DNA of 64,000 nt from positions 24,030 to 88,029 of the forward strand of contig NZ_BMMD01000017.1 of assembly GCF_014645655.1 (NCBI RefSeq). Direction: 5' to 3'. Numbering within the stretch: the stretch's first letter is position 1; each line of letters begins with the position of its first letter. The notes below the pieces were generated by a model. That model saw only the letters and a program-made list of their open reading frames with translations, searched no databases and was not told the origin of the DNA. Origin of the DNA: Agromyces bauzanensis. Its GTDB lineage: Bacteria; Actinomycetota; Actinomycetes; Actinomycetales; Microbacteriaceae. Shown here piece after piece: positions 34,528 through 45,212 of this stretch. The position numbers were made by a program, and so were the translations under genes.

Positions 34528-35985
34528 GTGAGCAACAGCCATTCCCCCGTCACCGACACCGGCACCGGCACCCGCCCCGTCATCGAGCCCGAGCTCGACG
34601 ACGCCGCAGCCGCTGCCGACGAGGCCTCGACCGAAGTGGATGCCCCGCCCGCGCGCACCGGGCTGGTGCGACGGCTCGCGGCATCCGTCGACGACCCCGT
34701 GCTGCGCATCCTCGTCGTCTCGACCGCCATCAGCCGCGTCGGCCGCGGCGTCTCCCTCACCGTGACGGTGCTCTACTTCACGCTCATCGTGGGACTCGCC
34801 GCGCACGAGGTGGCCATCGTGTTCGCCGCCGCGAGCGCCGCGGGCGTGCTCTCGTCGCTCGCAGGCGGATGGCTCGCCGACCGGATGAGCGCCAGGCGCC
34901 TGCTCCTGGTGTTCACGGCGCTCGACGGCATCGGCCTCATCTGCTACGTGTTCGCACAAGATTTCGCCACCGCACTCGTCATCGCCGTGGTCGTCGGCGC
35001 GTTCGAGCAGGCGTCGAACTCGACGCGCATGGCGATCATCGCGCGAGCGTTCCACGGCGAGCGCCGCGTGCACGCCCGCGCGGTGCTCCGCACGGTCACG
35101 AACGCGGCCATCGCCGTCGGCTCGGGCCTCGGCGCGCTCGCCCTCGTGGCCGGCACGGCCGACGCATACCGCTGGATCATCGCGGGCGCCGGCGTCATGT
35201 ACCTGCTCGGCCTCACCCTGCTCGTGCGCCTGCCCGCCACCGTCGACGCGCCGAGCGCGCCGCTGAGCGCATCGGTGACGACCATGACGGGGTCGACGGA
35301 TGTCGCGGCATCCGCTCGCTCGGAACGGCGCGCCCTTCGCGCGCACTCGCCATGGCGCGACCCGCGCTACCTCGCGCTCACCGCCCTCAGCGCGATCTTC
35401 GGCATGCAGTTCGGCGTCAGCGAGGTGGGCGTGCCGCTCTGGATCGCGAACGAGACCACGGCGCCCGAGGTGCTCGTCGCGGCCGTGCTCATCCTCAACA
35501 CCCTCGTCGTGGTGCTGTTCCAAGTGCCGCTCTCGCGCGGCACGCACGACCCGCGCAAGGCGGGTCGCGTCTCCGCGATGGCGGCGTGGCTCATGGCGGC
35601 CGCTTGCCTCGTGTACGCGTCGGCCGCCGGCCTCTCGGTCGGGTTCGCGATCGCCGTCATCGTGGTCGCGGCGCTCGCGCACGCATTCGCCGAGGTGCTC
35701 TCGCAGGCGGGCGGCTGGGGGCTCAGCTTCGAGCTCGCCGACCCGGTGCGGGCCGGCACCTACCAGGGCGTCTTCTCGATGGGGTACTCGCTCGGCGCGC
35801 TCGCCGCGCCCCTCGTGGTGACGTCGACGGCGCTCACGCTCGGGCTCGCGGGCTGGGCGGTGCTCGCCGCGATCTTCCTCGTGTCGGGGCTCGGGACGTG
35901 GGCGATCGCGCGAGCGGCGGCGCGAGCGGCTCCGCATGCGGCATCCGCTGGGAGCACGGCACCCGGGGCATCCGGGGTCGCCTGA
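34528..35985 (+). CDS. MFS transporter
   Basis: Twelve-helix major facilitator protein, 485 residues. A polar head of about 60 residues precedes helix 1 (RILVVSTAISRVGRGVSLTVTVLYF); motif A region reads GGWLADRMSARRLLLVF. Antiporter motif C is not evident, so import cannot be excluded. I start at the GTG preceded by GGGAG (8 nt); an in-frame TTG further upstream lies within the operator region. It diverges from the DUF5937/ArsR regulator, the usual controller of such pumps. Tail rich in Ala. Confidence 0.9.
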   Translation: MSNSHSPVTDTGTGTRPVIEPELDDAAAAADEASTEVDAPPARTGLVRRLAASVDDPVLRILVVSTAISRVGRGVSLTVTVLYFTLIVGLAAHEVAIVFAAASAAGVLSSLAGGWLADRMSARRLLLVFTALDGIGLICYVFAQDFATALVIAVVVGAFEQASNSTRMAIIARAFHGERRVHARAVLRTVTNAAIAVGSGLGALALVAGTADAYRWIIAGAGVMYLLGLTLLVRLPATVDAPSAPLSASVTTMTGSTDVAASARSERRALRAHSPWRDPRYLALTALSAIFGMQFGVSEVGVPLWIANETTAPEVLVAAVLILNTLVVVLFQVPLSRGTHDPRKAGRVSAMAAWLMAAACLVYASAAGLSVGFAIAVIVVAALAHAFAEVLSQAGGWGLSFELADPVRAGTYQGVFSMGYSLGALAAPLVVTSTALTLGLAGWAVLAAIFLVSGLGTWAIARAAARAAPHAASAGSTAPGASGVA

Positions 35986-36111
35986 TCCGGGCGACGGACT
36001 TCGCACGATCTGCAGGACGATACCGACCCCGGAGTCCTGCCAATCGGCGAATCTCCTGCGAACCGTGAGCGAAGATCGGGCACCCGTGACGCCGTCGGCT
36101 CGGGTCGCCGC

Positions 36112-36411
36112 ATGGCCGACGCCCCGACGATCGTGTGGTTCCGCGACGACCTGCGCGTCGCCGACCACCCGGCGCTCGCTGCCGCCACCGATCGCCGCCG
36201 TCGTGTGCGTGTACGTGTCTTGCTCGACGAGGTCTCGCCGGGCATCCGTCCGCTCGGCGCGGCCGCGAAGTGGTGGCTGCACGGCGGACTCAGAGACCTG
36301 GCGGCGTCGCGAGGCGCTCGGCGCCACGCTGGCGCTGCGTCGGGGACCCGCAGCCCGGGTCATCCGCTCGTTCGTCGAGGAGACCGGCGCCGGTGCGGTG
36401 TGCAACCTCTG
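36112..36411 (+). pseudogene. Remnant of a DNA photolyase gene
   Basis: Starts like a cyclobutane photolyase/cryptochrome: TIVWFRDDLRVADHPALAAAT. It then changes frame twice (VLLDEVSPGIRPLGAAAKWWLHGGL in the same frame after a garbled strand; LGATLALRRGPAARVIRSFV in another) and stops after GAGAVCNL, where family members continue CWNRRY. Only the N-terminal 100 of about 450 residues remain; the FAD domain is absent. It is clearly dead unless another copy exists. It follows the MFS gene on the same strand. Confidence 0.85.
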
Positions 36412-36664
36412 ACCGTCCAGCGTCCAAGCACCCGCCTGTCACCGGCCTGTGCCGGTGTTCATCGAGCACTCGATGCGTGAACGTCTACGCGATGCCGGCC
36501 ACGAGGAGGCTCGGATGCACGTCGAGCACGCAGACGTCGTCAGTGGTCGCTGGACCCAGGGCGACGCTATCCCGCAAGCCCCGCCCGCAAGAGCGTCGCG
36601 GTGAACGTGACCGAAACGCGACAACTCGGGGGTCCTCGAGACCGTCCGCTCCGGGACCCCGACC
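36412..36664. other. Gap after photolyase remnant
   Basis: A GTG-started frame of 49 codons (36455-36604, beginning VFIEHSMRERLRDAGHEEAR) reads like protein but matches no family I know and has no ribosome site. It may be a further gene fossil. Nothing else is seen. Confidence 0.25.
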
Positions 36665-37561
36665 CTACGCCAGCGGCTTCGCGAACCAGAGGTCGGCGTA
36701 GAACTCGTCGTTGAACGGCTCGACTTCGACGTAGCCCGACGCCCGGTACATGGCGATCGCCTGGGTGAGCGTCTCATTCGTCTCGAGCACCGCGGATGCC
36801 GCTCCGTGCTCGCGTGCCGCCTGCTCCAGCGCATCGAGGATGCGCCGACCCACGCCCGTGCCGCGCATCGATTCGTCGACCCACATGCGCTTGAGGTACG
36901 CGCGCCCGTCCTCCTGGAACAGTACGGCGCCGCAGCCGATCGCGCGGTCGTGCAGTCGGGCGAGCACGAACAGCCCGGTCGGTTCCGTGAACTCGTGGGT
37001 GTCGGGGTGCAGGCTCTGACCCGGATCGAAGCCGTCGGGAAAGCGCCGCGCGAGCTCGTCGTAGTAGGCGGCGAGGCACCTGCGAGCGTCGTCGGATGCG
37101 GCATCCGCCGACTCGACCTCGACGAGCCCTGCGTCGAGCAGGCGCATGACGGTGTCCATGGCGTCGATGAGTCGGAGGCGTTGCCCGTCGCTGAGCGGGG
37201 CGAGCAGCGAGGCCGCGAGCTCGTCGCTGCGCCGGTCGAGCTCCGCTCGCTCGCCGCGGCCCGCGTCGGTCGGGCGCACGCTGCGCACGCGCGGGTCAGC
37301 AGGCGATCCCGCGACCGTCACGAGTCCCTCGCGCTCGAGCGAGCGCAGCAGCCGAGAGAGGTAGCCCGAGTCGAGCTCGAGCCGTTCCCGGATGTCGCGC
37401 ACGTCGACGCCGTCGCCGTCGACCTCCCACAGCACCCGCGATGCGCCGAGCGAGCGGCCGCCGCCAAGGTGGTGATCCCGCAGGGCGCCGATGCGCGTCG
37501 TGACCGCGCGATTGAACGCGCGCACGCTCGCGACAGCTTCGGCATCGATCGGTGCACTCAT
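36665..37561 (-). CDS. MarR-GNAT fusion: regulator with acetyltransferase domain
   Basis: Bifunctional protein of 298 residues. Residues 1-145 are a MarR winged helix (RVLWEVDGDGVDVRDIRERL, LDSGYLSRLLRSLEREGLV, DPRVRSVRPTDAGR). Residues 160-298 are a GNAT acetyltransferase with acetyl-CoA loop MRGTGVGRRILDALEQAA and NETLTQAIAMYRASGYVEVE. Such fusions occur in many bacteria, with unknown acceptor. The ATG is chosen with AAGG 8 nt before; a palindrome overlaps this spot. Divergent neighbour is the HerA-like ATPase gene, but no functional tie is evident. Confidence 0.92.
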   Translation of the reverse strand: MSAPIDAEAVASVRAFNRAVTTRIGALRDHHLGGGRSLGASRVLWEVDGDGVDVRDIRERLELDSGYLSRLLRSLEREGLVTVAGSPADPRVRSVRPTDAGRGERAELDRRSDELAASLLAPLSDGQRLRLIDAMDTVMRLLDAGLVEVESADAASDDARRCLAAYYDELARRFPDGFDPGQSLHPDTHEFTEPTGLFVLARLHDRAIGCGAVLFQEDGRAYLKRMWVDESMRGTGVGRRILDALEQAAREHGAASAVLETNETLTQAIAMYRASGYVEVEPFNDEFYADLWFAKPLA

Positions 37562-37565
37562 ATCG

Positions 37566-37579
37566 CTGACCTTAGTCAG
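37566..37579. promoter_or_regulatory. Possible operator of the MarR-GNAT gene
   Basis: CTGAC-CTTA-GTCAG inverted repeat 4 bp upstream of the start codon, covering the ribosome-binding region; a natural autoregulatory site for the encoded MarR domain. Confidence 0.45.
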
Positions 37580-37680
37580 GGATTCGGGGGGAGGCAACCG
37601 TCAGCGGATGAGCGATCCTGAAGGCGGACACGTTCACCCATTCTCGCGGCACGACCAGCCCGAGTGGCAGGATCGTGACC

Positions 37681-39060
37681 ATGGGGGCCGACATCACCGA
37701 GATCATCGCACGCTCCGACGACGGGCGCTCCTTCAGCGTCGCGAATGCCTCGGGCTCCCACGTCGTGGCGGGCTCCCTCGTCATCGCGGCCGGCGACGGG
37801 GTCAGGCAGCTCGCGCTCGTCGAGGCGCGGTCGGAGAGTGAACCGCCGACCCTGCGCGGACGCCTCCTCGGCGAGCTCGTCGAGGGCCGCCTCGACGCCC
37901 GCAGCAGTCTCGCGTTCGAGCGGGCACGCATCGAGCCGGCCGACCTCGACACGCTCGACGTGCTGCATCGCACGACCGGCGCCCTGCTGGAAGTCGGCAC
38001 GGCACTCACCCAGCCCGGAGGCCCGGCGCGGCTACTCCCCCATCGCTTCAACCGTCACACGTTCTGGTGCGGGCAGAGCGGGTCGGGCAAGACCTACGCC
38101 CTCGGCGTCGTGCTCGAGCAGGTCCTCGCGCACACCGCGCTGCCGATCGTGATCTTCGACCCGAACTCCGACTTCGTGCGCCTCGGCGAGCTCAACCCCG
38201 ACGCGATCGGACCGACCGCCGAGGCACTCGCGCAGCGGGACGTGCGGGTACTGCGCCCGAACGTCGAAGGCGCCGAGCCGCTGCGGGCGCGGTTCATGAC
38301 CATGCCCATCGCATCGAAGGCGGCCGTGCTGCAGCTCGACCCCGTCGCCGATCGCGACGAGTTCAACTCGCTGATCCACCTGCGCGACCTGCTGAAGTCG
38401 ACCGAGATCGCTGGAATCACCCCGGCGCTCCACGAGTCGGGCGACCCCGCGCACCACCGGCTGGCACTCCGACTCGAGAACCTCGGCGTCCTGGACTGGG
38501 AGGTCTGGGCGGGCGCTCGCACCACGGCCACCGAGGTCATCGACGAGCGGCCGGATGCCACGGTGCTCGACCTCGGCGGATTCTCATCGCCCGAGCAGCA
38601 CCTCGTCGTCGCGCTCTCGGTGCTGGACGAGCTCTGGGAGCGCCGCGAGGAACGACGCCCAGTGCTCCTCGTGATCGATGAGGCGCACAACCTGGCCTCG
38701 CCGACCCTCGACTCGGCGCTCGCCGTGGCGGTGCGCGAGCGCCTCATCCAGATCGCCGCCGAGGGCCGCAAGTTCGGGCTGTGGCTGCTGCTCTCGACCC
38801 AGCGACCGTCGAAGGTGCATCCCGGCATCATCAGCCAGTGCGACAACCTCGCGCTCATGAAGATGTCGTCGCCGATCGACCTCGCCGAGCTCGGCACCTA
38901 CTTCGGCTACGCGCCGGCCGAGCTCATCGCGAGGTCACCGTGGTTCCGGCAGGGCGAGGCCCTGTTCGCCGGCAGCTTCGCGCCCGCGCCCACGCTGGTG
39001 AAGATGCAGGCGCGGCTGACCCCCGAGGGCGGCAGCGACGTCGGAGTGCCGCTGCGCTGA
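37681..39060 (+). CDS. HerA-like ATP-binding protein (helicase/translocase)
   Basis: Hexameric FtsK/HerA-superfamily ATPase of 459 residues. An N-terminal HAS-barrel-like region (residues 1-100) precedes Walker A GQSGSGKT (131-138). Walker B is VLLVIDEAHN with Asp-Glu 333-334, then the sensor/arginine section STQRPSKVHPGIISQCDN. Family members of this kind translocate DNA, usually with the nuclease NurA or as part of defence pairs (HerA-SIR2, HerA-DUF4297). No nuclease gene is adjacent here. A GTG two codons upstream is an alternative start. A strong terminator follows, so it is monocistronic. Confidence 0.88.
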   Translation: MGADITEIIARSDDGRSFSVANASGSHVVAGSLVIAAGDGVRQLALVEARSESEPPTLRGRLLGELVEGRLDARSSLAFERARIEPADLDTLDVLHRTTGALLEVGTALTQPGGPARLLPHRFNRHTFWCGQSGSGKTYALGVVLEQVLAHTALPIVIFDPNSDFVRLGELNPDAIGPTAEALAQRDVRVLRPNVEGAEPLRARFMTMPIASKAAVLQLDPVADRDEFNSLIHLRDLLKSTEIAGITPALHESGDPAHHRLALRLENLGVLDWEVWAGARTTATEVIDERPDATVLDLGGFSSPEQHLVVALSVLDELWERREERRPVLLVIDEAHNLASPTLDSALAVAVRERLIQIAAEGRKFGLWLLLSTQRPSKVHPGIISQCDNLALMKMSSPIDLAELGTYFGYAPAELIARSPWFRQGEALFAGSFAPAPTLVKMQARLTPEGGSDVGVPLR

Positions 39061-39167
39061 ACGGGTGGAGCTCGCCGTCGGCTGAGCACGGGCGGATGCC
39101 ACGGGGCGAGCCCGCGGCATCCGACGCCCGCGGCATCCGACGCACGCGGCACCCGGGACGCAGGCGA

Positions 39168-39210
39168 ATGGGCGCCATCCCGCCCTGAGGGAGGGGATGG
39201 CGCCCATTTT
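39168..39210. terminator. Intrinsic terminator between herA-like gene and aceB
   Basis: 14-bp stem (ATGGGCGCCATCCC/GGGATGGCGCCCAT), 12-nt loop, followed by TTT on the plus strand. It can serve both convergent transcripts. Confidence 0.88.
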
Positions 39211-39244
39211 CCTGCTCAGGCCGTAGCCGTGTGTCGGCCGCGGC

Positions 39245-40948
<1,704 letters not shown>

Positions 40949-40971
40949 GGTCGTGTCTCCTTCGGTATCGC

Positions 40972-41041
40972 TGGTCGAGTAGCCGAAGCGCGGATCGAGA
41001 CCTCGAAGGGTCTCGATACGGCGCTGGCGCCTACTCGACCA
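40972..41041. repeat. REP-like palindromic element between aceA and aceB
   Basis: Outer arms TGGTCGAGTAG/CTACTCGACCA and inner arms TCGAGACC/GGTCTCGA form a nested hairpin. The sequence style (GGTCGAGTAG, GGTCTCGATACG) is that of repeated palindromes scattered in Microbacteriaceae genomes. It may act as mRNA stabiliser or weak terminator between the two shunt genes. Confidence 0.8.
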
Positions 41042-41047
41042 CCGGAT

Positions 41048-42364
41048 TCAGAACTGCTCTTCCTCGGTCGATCCGACGAGTGCGAGGGTGGCGCTGTCAG
41101 GGTTCAGCGCGGTGGCGATCCGGTCGAAGTACCCGGTGCCGACCTCGCGCTGGTGGCGCGTGGCGGTGTAGCCGGATGCCTCCGAGGCGAATTCCGCCTC
41201 CTGGAGCTCGACGTAGGCGCTCATGTGACGTTCGCTGTAGTCCTTGGCGAGCGTGAACATGGAGTGGTTGAGTGCGTGGAAGCCCGCGAGGGTGATGAAC
41301 TGGAACGCGTAACCCATCGACGCGAGCTCGCGCTGGAACTTCGCGATCTGGTCGTCGTCGAGGTGGCGCTTCCAATTGAACGACGGCGAGCAGTTGTAGC
41401 TCAGGCGCTTGCCGGGGAACTTCGCGTGCACGGCCTCGGCGAACCGGCGGGCGAGGTCGAGGTCGGGCTCTGCCGACTCCACCCACAGCATGTCGGCGTA
41501 TTCGGCATAGGCCACGCCGCGGGCGATGACCGGCTCGGGGCCGTTCTGCACCTCGTAGAAGCCCTCGGCGGTGCGATCGCCGGTGACGAACGGCTTGTCG
41601 CGCTCGTCGTGGTCGCTCGTGAGGAGCGTCGCCGCGAGGGCGTCGGTGCGGGCGATGATGATCGTGGGCACGCCCGCGACATCCGCCGCCAGACGCGCCG
41701 CGTTGATGGTGCGGATGTGCTGCGACGTCGGGACGAGCACCTTGCCGCCCATGTGGCCGCACTTCTTCTCGCTCGCGAGCTGGTCCTCCCAGTGCACGCC
41801 CGCCGCACCGGCCTCGATCATCTGGCCCATGAGCTCATACGCGTTGAGCGGCCCGCCGAAGCCCGCCTCGGCGTCGGCCACGATCGGTGCCATCCAATCG
41901 CGGTCGTCGGTGCCCTGCTCGATCTGGCCGGCCCGCAGCAGCGCGTTGTTGATGCGGCGCACCACGGCAGGAACCGAATTCGCCGGGTACAGGGACTGGT
42001 CGGGGTAGGTCTGGCCCGAGAGGTTCGCGTCGGCGGCGACCTGCCAGCCCGAGAGGTAGATGGCCTTGAGGCCCGCGCGCACCTGCTGCACGGCCTGGTT
42101 GCCGGTGAGGGCGCCGAGCGCGGCCGACCACTCCGGGTCCTCCATGGGCGCGAACGCGGTGCCGGTGTTCTTCTGGATGTCCTCCCAGAGCTTCTCGGCG
42201 CCGCGCTTGGCGAGCGTGCGCTCCTCGCGCACCGGGCCGCGCAGGTCGATGACGTCCTCGGCGGTGTAGTCACGACGGACGCCCTCCCAGCGGGGGTCCG
42301 CGTCCCACTCGAACTGCAGCTCGGCAGCGGTCTGGGTCTGGTCTCCGGGGCGGTTCGTGCTCAT
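41048..42364 (-). CDS. aceA: Isocitrate lyase
   Basis: Splits isocitrate to glyoxylate and succinate, first step of the glyoxylate bypass. The 438-residue protein contains the signature [15 protein letters not shown] with catalytic Cys202, plus [10 protein letters not shown] for metal binding and NCSPSFNW. Length fits the class I (AceA/Icl1) enzymes. AAGGAG lies 7 nt before the ATG. With aceB downstream it completes the shunt. A sequence TTCGCGGTAT (42500-42509) upstream resembles TTTGCGGTAT in front of the RamB-type gene, a candidate shared binding site. Confidence 0.97.
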   Translation of the reverse strand: MSTNRPGDQTQTAAELQFEWDADPRWEGVRRDYTAEDVIDLRGPVREERTLAKRGAEKLWEDIQKNTGTAFAPMEDPEWSAALGALTGNQAVQQVRAGLKAIYLSGWQVAADANLSGQTYPDQSLYPANSVPAVVRRINNALLRAGQIEQGTDDRDWMAPIVADAEAGFGGPLNAYELMGQMIEAGAAGVHWEDQLASEKKCGHMGGKVLVPTSQHIRTINAARLAADVAGVPTIIIARTDALAATLLTSDHDERDKPFVTGDRTAEGFYEVQNGPEPVIARGVAYAEYADMLWVESAEPDLDLARRFAEAVHAKFPGKRLSYNCSPSFNWKRHLDDDQIAKFQRELASMGYAFQFITLAGFHALNHSMFTLAKDYSERHMSAYVELQEAEFASEASGYTATRHQREVGTGYFDRIATALNPDSATLALVGSTEEEQF

Positions 42365-42499
42365 CGTGGTGCTCCTTCGGTGCAGCGGTGCGGATGTCTC
42401 GGTGTGCCCGCTCGGCGTCTGATTCGGCGTCTCCCGGGTCCCGTGTCATCCATGCTGCGGGCTGCGCGGCATGCCCGAGCGCCGATCCGATGGTGAACT

Positions 42500-42509
42500 T
42501 TCGCGGTAT
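42500..42509. promoter_or_regulatory. Candidate RamB-type site upstream of aceA
   Basis: TTCGCGGTAT differs in one position from TTTGCGGTAT at 43504-43513, in front of the RamB-type regulator gene. RamB sites in corynebacteria are short AT-containing TTTGC/GCAAA motifs; the match is suggestive only. Confidence 0.35.
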
Positions 42510-42535
42510 TTCTGCGACACAGAACAACTGGACGC

Positions 42536-43434
42536 TCAAGCGAAGCGTTGGTCGGGCGAGGCACTGCCGGGACGACGCGCTCGAGGTCGGCGACGGCTCG
42601 GCCGCCGATCGCTGCGGAACTGGGCCGCGGCCGGACGCGCCGTCTGCACCTCCTCCAGCACGCTCGTGTGCTGGGGCACCCAGCCGAGCGAGCGGGCCTT
42701 CGCCCCGCGCTCGCTTGTCGAGGAGGTGGGCGTCGGCGAACGCGGCCCGGAGCGGGCCCGCGCAGCGTCGACGGACTCGGCGGGTCCCGCGACGGACTCG
42801 GCAGGTCTCGCGACGGACTCGGCGATCGCGCGCACGCTCGTCGGGTTGCCGTCGGAGCCGATCAGGCGACCGAGCGACTCGGGATGCCCGACCGCGGGCA
42901 GGTACAGCCGGGCGAGGTCGTCGACGTGCACCCAGGTCCAGTGCTGCGCGCCGTCGCCGATGAGCGTGAGCGCGCCGTTCGCCGCGCTCGGGCCGTCGGT
43001 GACGAGGCTCACTACGCCCCTGCCGTGCCCGTGGAGGATGCACGGCACCAGCACGGTGGCGACGACGACGGATGCGAGCAGGCGGTCCTCCTGCGCCACC
43101 CGCCAGGCGACGAGCCCGGCGGGTCGGGCGCGTCGTCGTCGCGGATGTCGGTGCCCGCCCCGTGGATCCAGGCGCCGCTCGTGAGCACGAACTGCTTGCC
43201 GGTTCCGGCGAACGAGCCGATCACGGTGTCGATGACGGACGCGTTGAACTCTGGGGCCCCGTCGGCCGGAGCGGCCGTGTGGATGGCGGTGGCGGCGCAG
43301 CGCATGGCGGCGACGACGTGATGTCCGGCCTCGACGAGCCCGGAGTAGGGACTTGCGAGTGCGCGAACCGAGGCGTATGACCGCGGGCGCTGGAAGACGA
43401 CCGGCTCGCGGAACTTCTCGGTCTCTTCGCGGAC
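42536..43434 (-). pseudogene. Decayed NAD-dependent epimerase/SDR gene
   Basis: Fragments of an extended short-chain dehydrogenase (atypical, NmrA/epimerase-like) lie in at least two frames. One holds APEFNASVIDTVIGSFAGTGKQ and FVLTSGAWIHGAGTDI. The other holds VPCILHGHGRGVVSLV, DGAQHWTWVHVDDLARLYLP and SLGRLIGSDGN. The N-terminal nucleotide-binding GxxGxxG is missing and a stretch near 42769-42830 has been expanded into three copies of a 21-bp unit. No continuous reading frame covers it. It sits between the glyoxylate-shunt genes and their regulator. Confidence 0.8.
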
Positions 43435-43539
43435 GACTTCGCGCGATCGTGCCAGAATTCCGGTGCGGGCGCCGAATCATGCGGAATTTCACGACTTCTT
43501 CGGTTTGCGGTATCCGCTCGGCCGTGTGACCATCGAAAC

Positions 43540-45039
43540 ATGGTCATCGCAGATCCCATCGCTCGCACGGCCCTTGCGGCGGTGACCGTCGAGCCTTCGG
43601 ACGAAGGCGATGGGGTCGACGCGCTGACACTCGGCCGTCGCATCCGCGAGCGCCGCACCGCCATTGGGATGACCCTCGGCGAACTCGCCGCCGCCATCGA
43701 CCGCGCCCCGTCGCAGGTCTCGGCGATCGAGAACGGCAAGCGCGAACCGCGGCTCTCGATGCTGCGCACGATCGCGCTCACCCTCGGCACCACGGTCGAC
43801 GACCTGCTGCGCGCGGATGCCCCGTCGGAGCGCGCCGCACTCGAGATCGCCGTCGAGCGCGCCCAACGCGGGCCGGTGTTCGCCGCGCTCGGGTTGCCCC
43901 CGTTCCGCGTCGCGAAGGGCATGAGCGACCAGACGCTGCAGACGATCCTCGCCCTGCACCACGAGATCGACCGCCTGCATCGCGAGCGCGCGGCGACGCC
44001 CGAGGAAGCTCGCCGCGCCAACGTCGAGCTCCGCGCCGAGATGCGCGCACGCGACAACTTCTACCCCGAGCTCGAGGCGAAGGCCGCCGAGCTGCTCGGG
44101 GCCGTGGGCCACACGGGCGGTCCGGTGTCGCACCAGCTCGTCGCCGACATCGCGTCGCACCTGGGCTTCTCGCTGCACTACGTCGGCGACCTGCCGCACT
44201 CGACGCGCACCGTGACCGACAAGCTGAACGGACGCATCTACCTGCCGACGCAGAACATGACGTCGCACGACTCGCGCTCGCCCATCCTCCAGGCGCTCTC
44301 ATCGCACGTGCTCGGGCACGAGGAGCCGCGCAACTACGGCGACTTCCTGCGTCAACGCGTCGAGACGAACTACCTGACCGCCGCAATCCTCCTGCCCGAG
44401 CAGGCGGCGGTGCGCTACCTCACCGAGGCGAAGAACCTGCGCCGGATCTCCATGGAGGAGCTCCGCGACCACTTCGCGGTCTCGTACGAGACGGCGGCGC
44501 ACCGCTTCACGAACCTCGCAACCGCGCGGCTCGACATCCCGGTGCACTTCATGAAGGTGCACGAGTCGGGCACCATCATCAAGGCGTACGAGAACGACAA
44601 GGTGCTGTTCCCGAGCGACGCGCTCGGCGCCGTCGAGGGCACGACGGTGTGCCGCAACTGGACGGCGCGCACGGTGTTCGACATCGACGACCGCTTCAAC
44701 CCCTATTACCAGTACACCGACACCCCCACCGGCACCTTCTGGTGCACCTCGCGCATCGAGAAGGCGAAGGAGGGCGAGTACTCCGTGTCGGTCGGCGTGC
44801 CGTTCGAGCACGTGAAGTGGTTCCGCGGGCGTGAGACGCCCCACCGCACGGTCTCGCGCTGCCCCGACGAGTCGTGCTGCCGTCGCGCACCCGACGAGCT
44901 GTCGGAGAAGTGGGCGGATGCCTCGTGGCCGGCCGCGCGCACGCCGACCTCGCTGCTCGCCGCGCTGCCGACGGGCACGTTCCCCGGCGTCGACCAGACC
45001 GAGGTGTACCAGTTCCTCGAGGCGCACGCGCCGCGCTGA
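43540..45039 (+). CDS. ramB: RamB-type regulator of acetate metabolism (XRE + IrrE-like + DUF2083)
   Basis: Transcription factor of 499 residues. An XRE helix-turn-helix (about 32-85: LGRRIRERRTAIGMTLGELA, RAPSQVSAIENGKREPR) is followed by a degenerate IrrE-like domain where HExxH reads HVLGHEEP, and a C-terminal DUF2083 part with Cys pairs (VCRNW, WCTSR, CPDESCC). This is the domain plan of RamB of Corynebacterium and Mycobacterium, which represses aceA and aceB when acetate is absent. Its closeness to both genes (1.2 kb) supports the same role. The symbol is by domain order and context, not alignment. Confidence 0.85.
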   Translation: MVIADPIARTALAAVTVEPSDEGDGVDALTLGRRIRERRTAIGMTLGELAAAIDRAPSQVSAIENGKREPRLSMLRTIALTLGTTVDDLLRADAPSERAALEIAVERAQRGPVFAALGLPPFRVAKGMSDQTLQTILALHHEIDRLHRERAATPEEARRANVELRAEMRARDNFYPELEAKAAELLGAVGHTGGPVSHQLVADIASHLGFSLHYVGDLPHSTRTVTDKLNGRIYLPTQNMTSHDSRSPILQALSSHVLGHEEPRNYGDFLRQRVETNYLTAAILLPEQAAVRYLTEAKNLRRISMEELRDHFAVSYETAAHRFTNLATARLDIPVHFMKVHESGTIIKAYENDKVLFPSDALGAVEGTTVCRNWTARTVFDIDDRFNPYYQYTDTPTGTFWCTSRIEKAKEGEYSVSVGVPFEHVKWFRGRETPHRTVSRCPDESCCRRAPDELSEKWADASWPAARTPTSLLAALPTGTFPGVDQTEVYQFLEAHAPR

Positions 45040-45212
45040 CGCGCGGCCGCCCGCACTGCGCGCCGCCCGCCCGGCGCTGCGCCACTTGCGCACCCCGCGC
45101 GCCACTCGAACTGGCGCGCTCCGCACCCAACTGGCGCACCCCGCACGGCTGGCGGCGACCGCACCTCACGCGGGAGGATGGGAGGACACGTCCGCGTCAG
45201 GGGAACAACACT
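45040..45212. other. Intergenic stretch with short direct repeats
   Basis: Contains three imperfect copies of about 20 bp of the type AACTGGCGCACCCCGCAC, GC-rich and without coding character. The ribosome site of the next gene (AGGGGA) is at its end. Confidence 0.5.
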
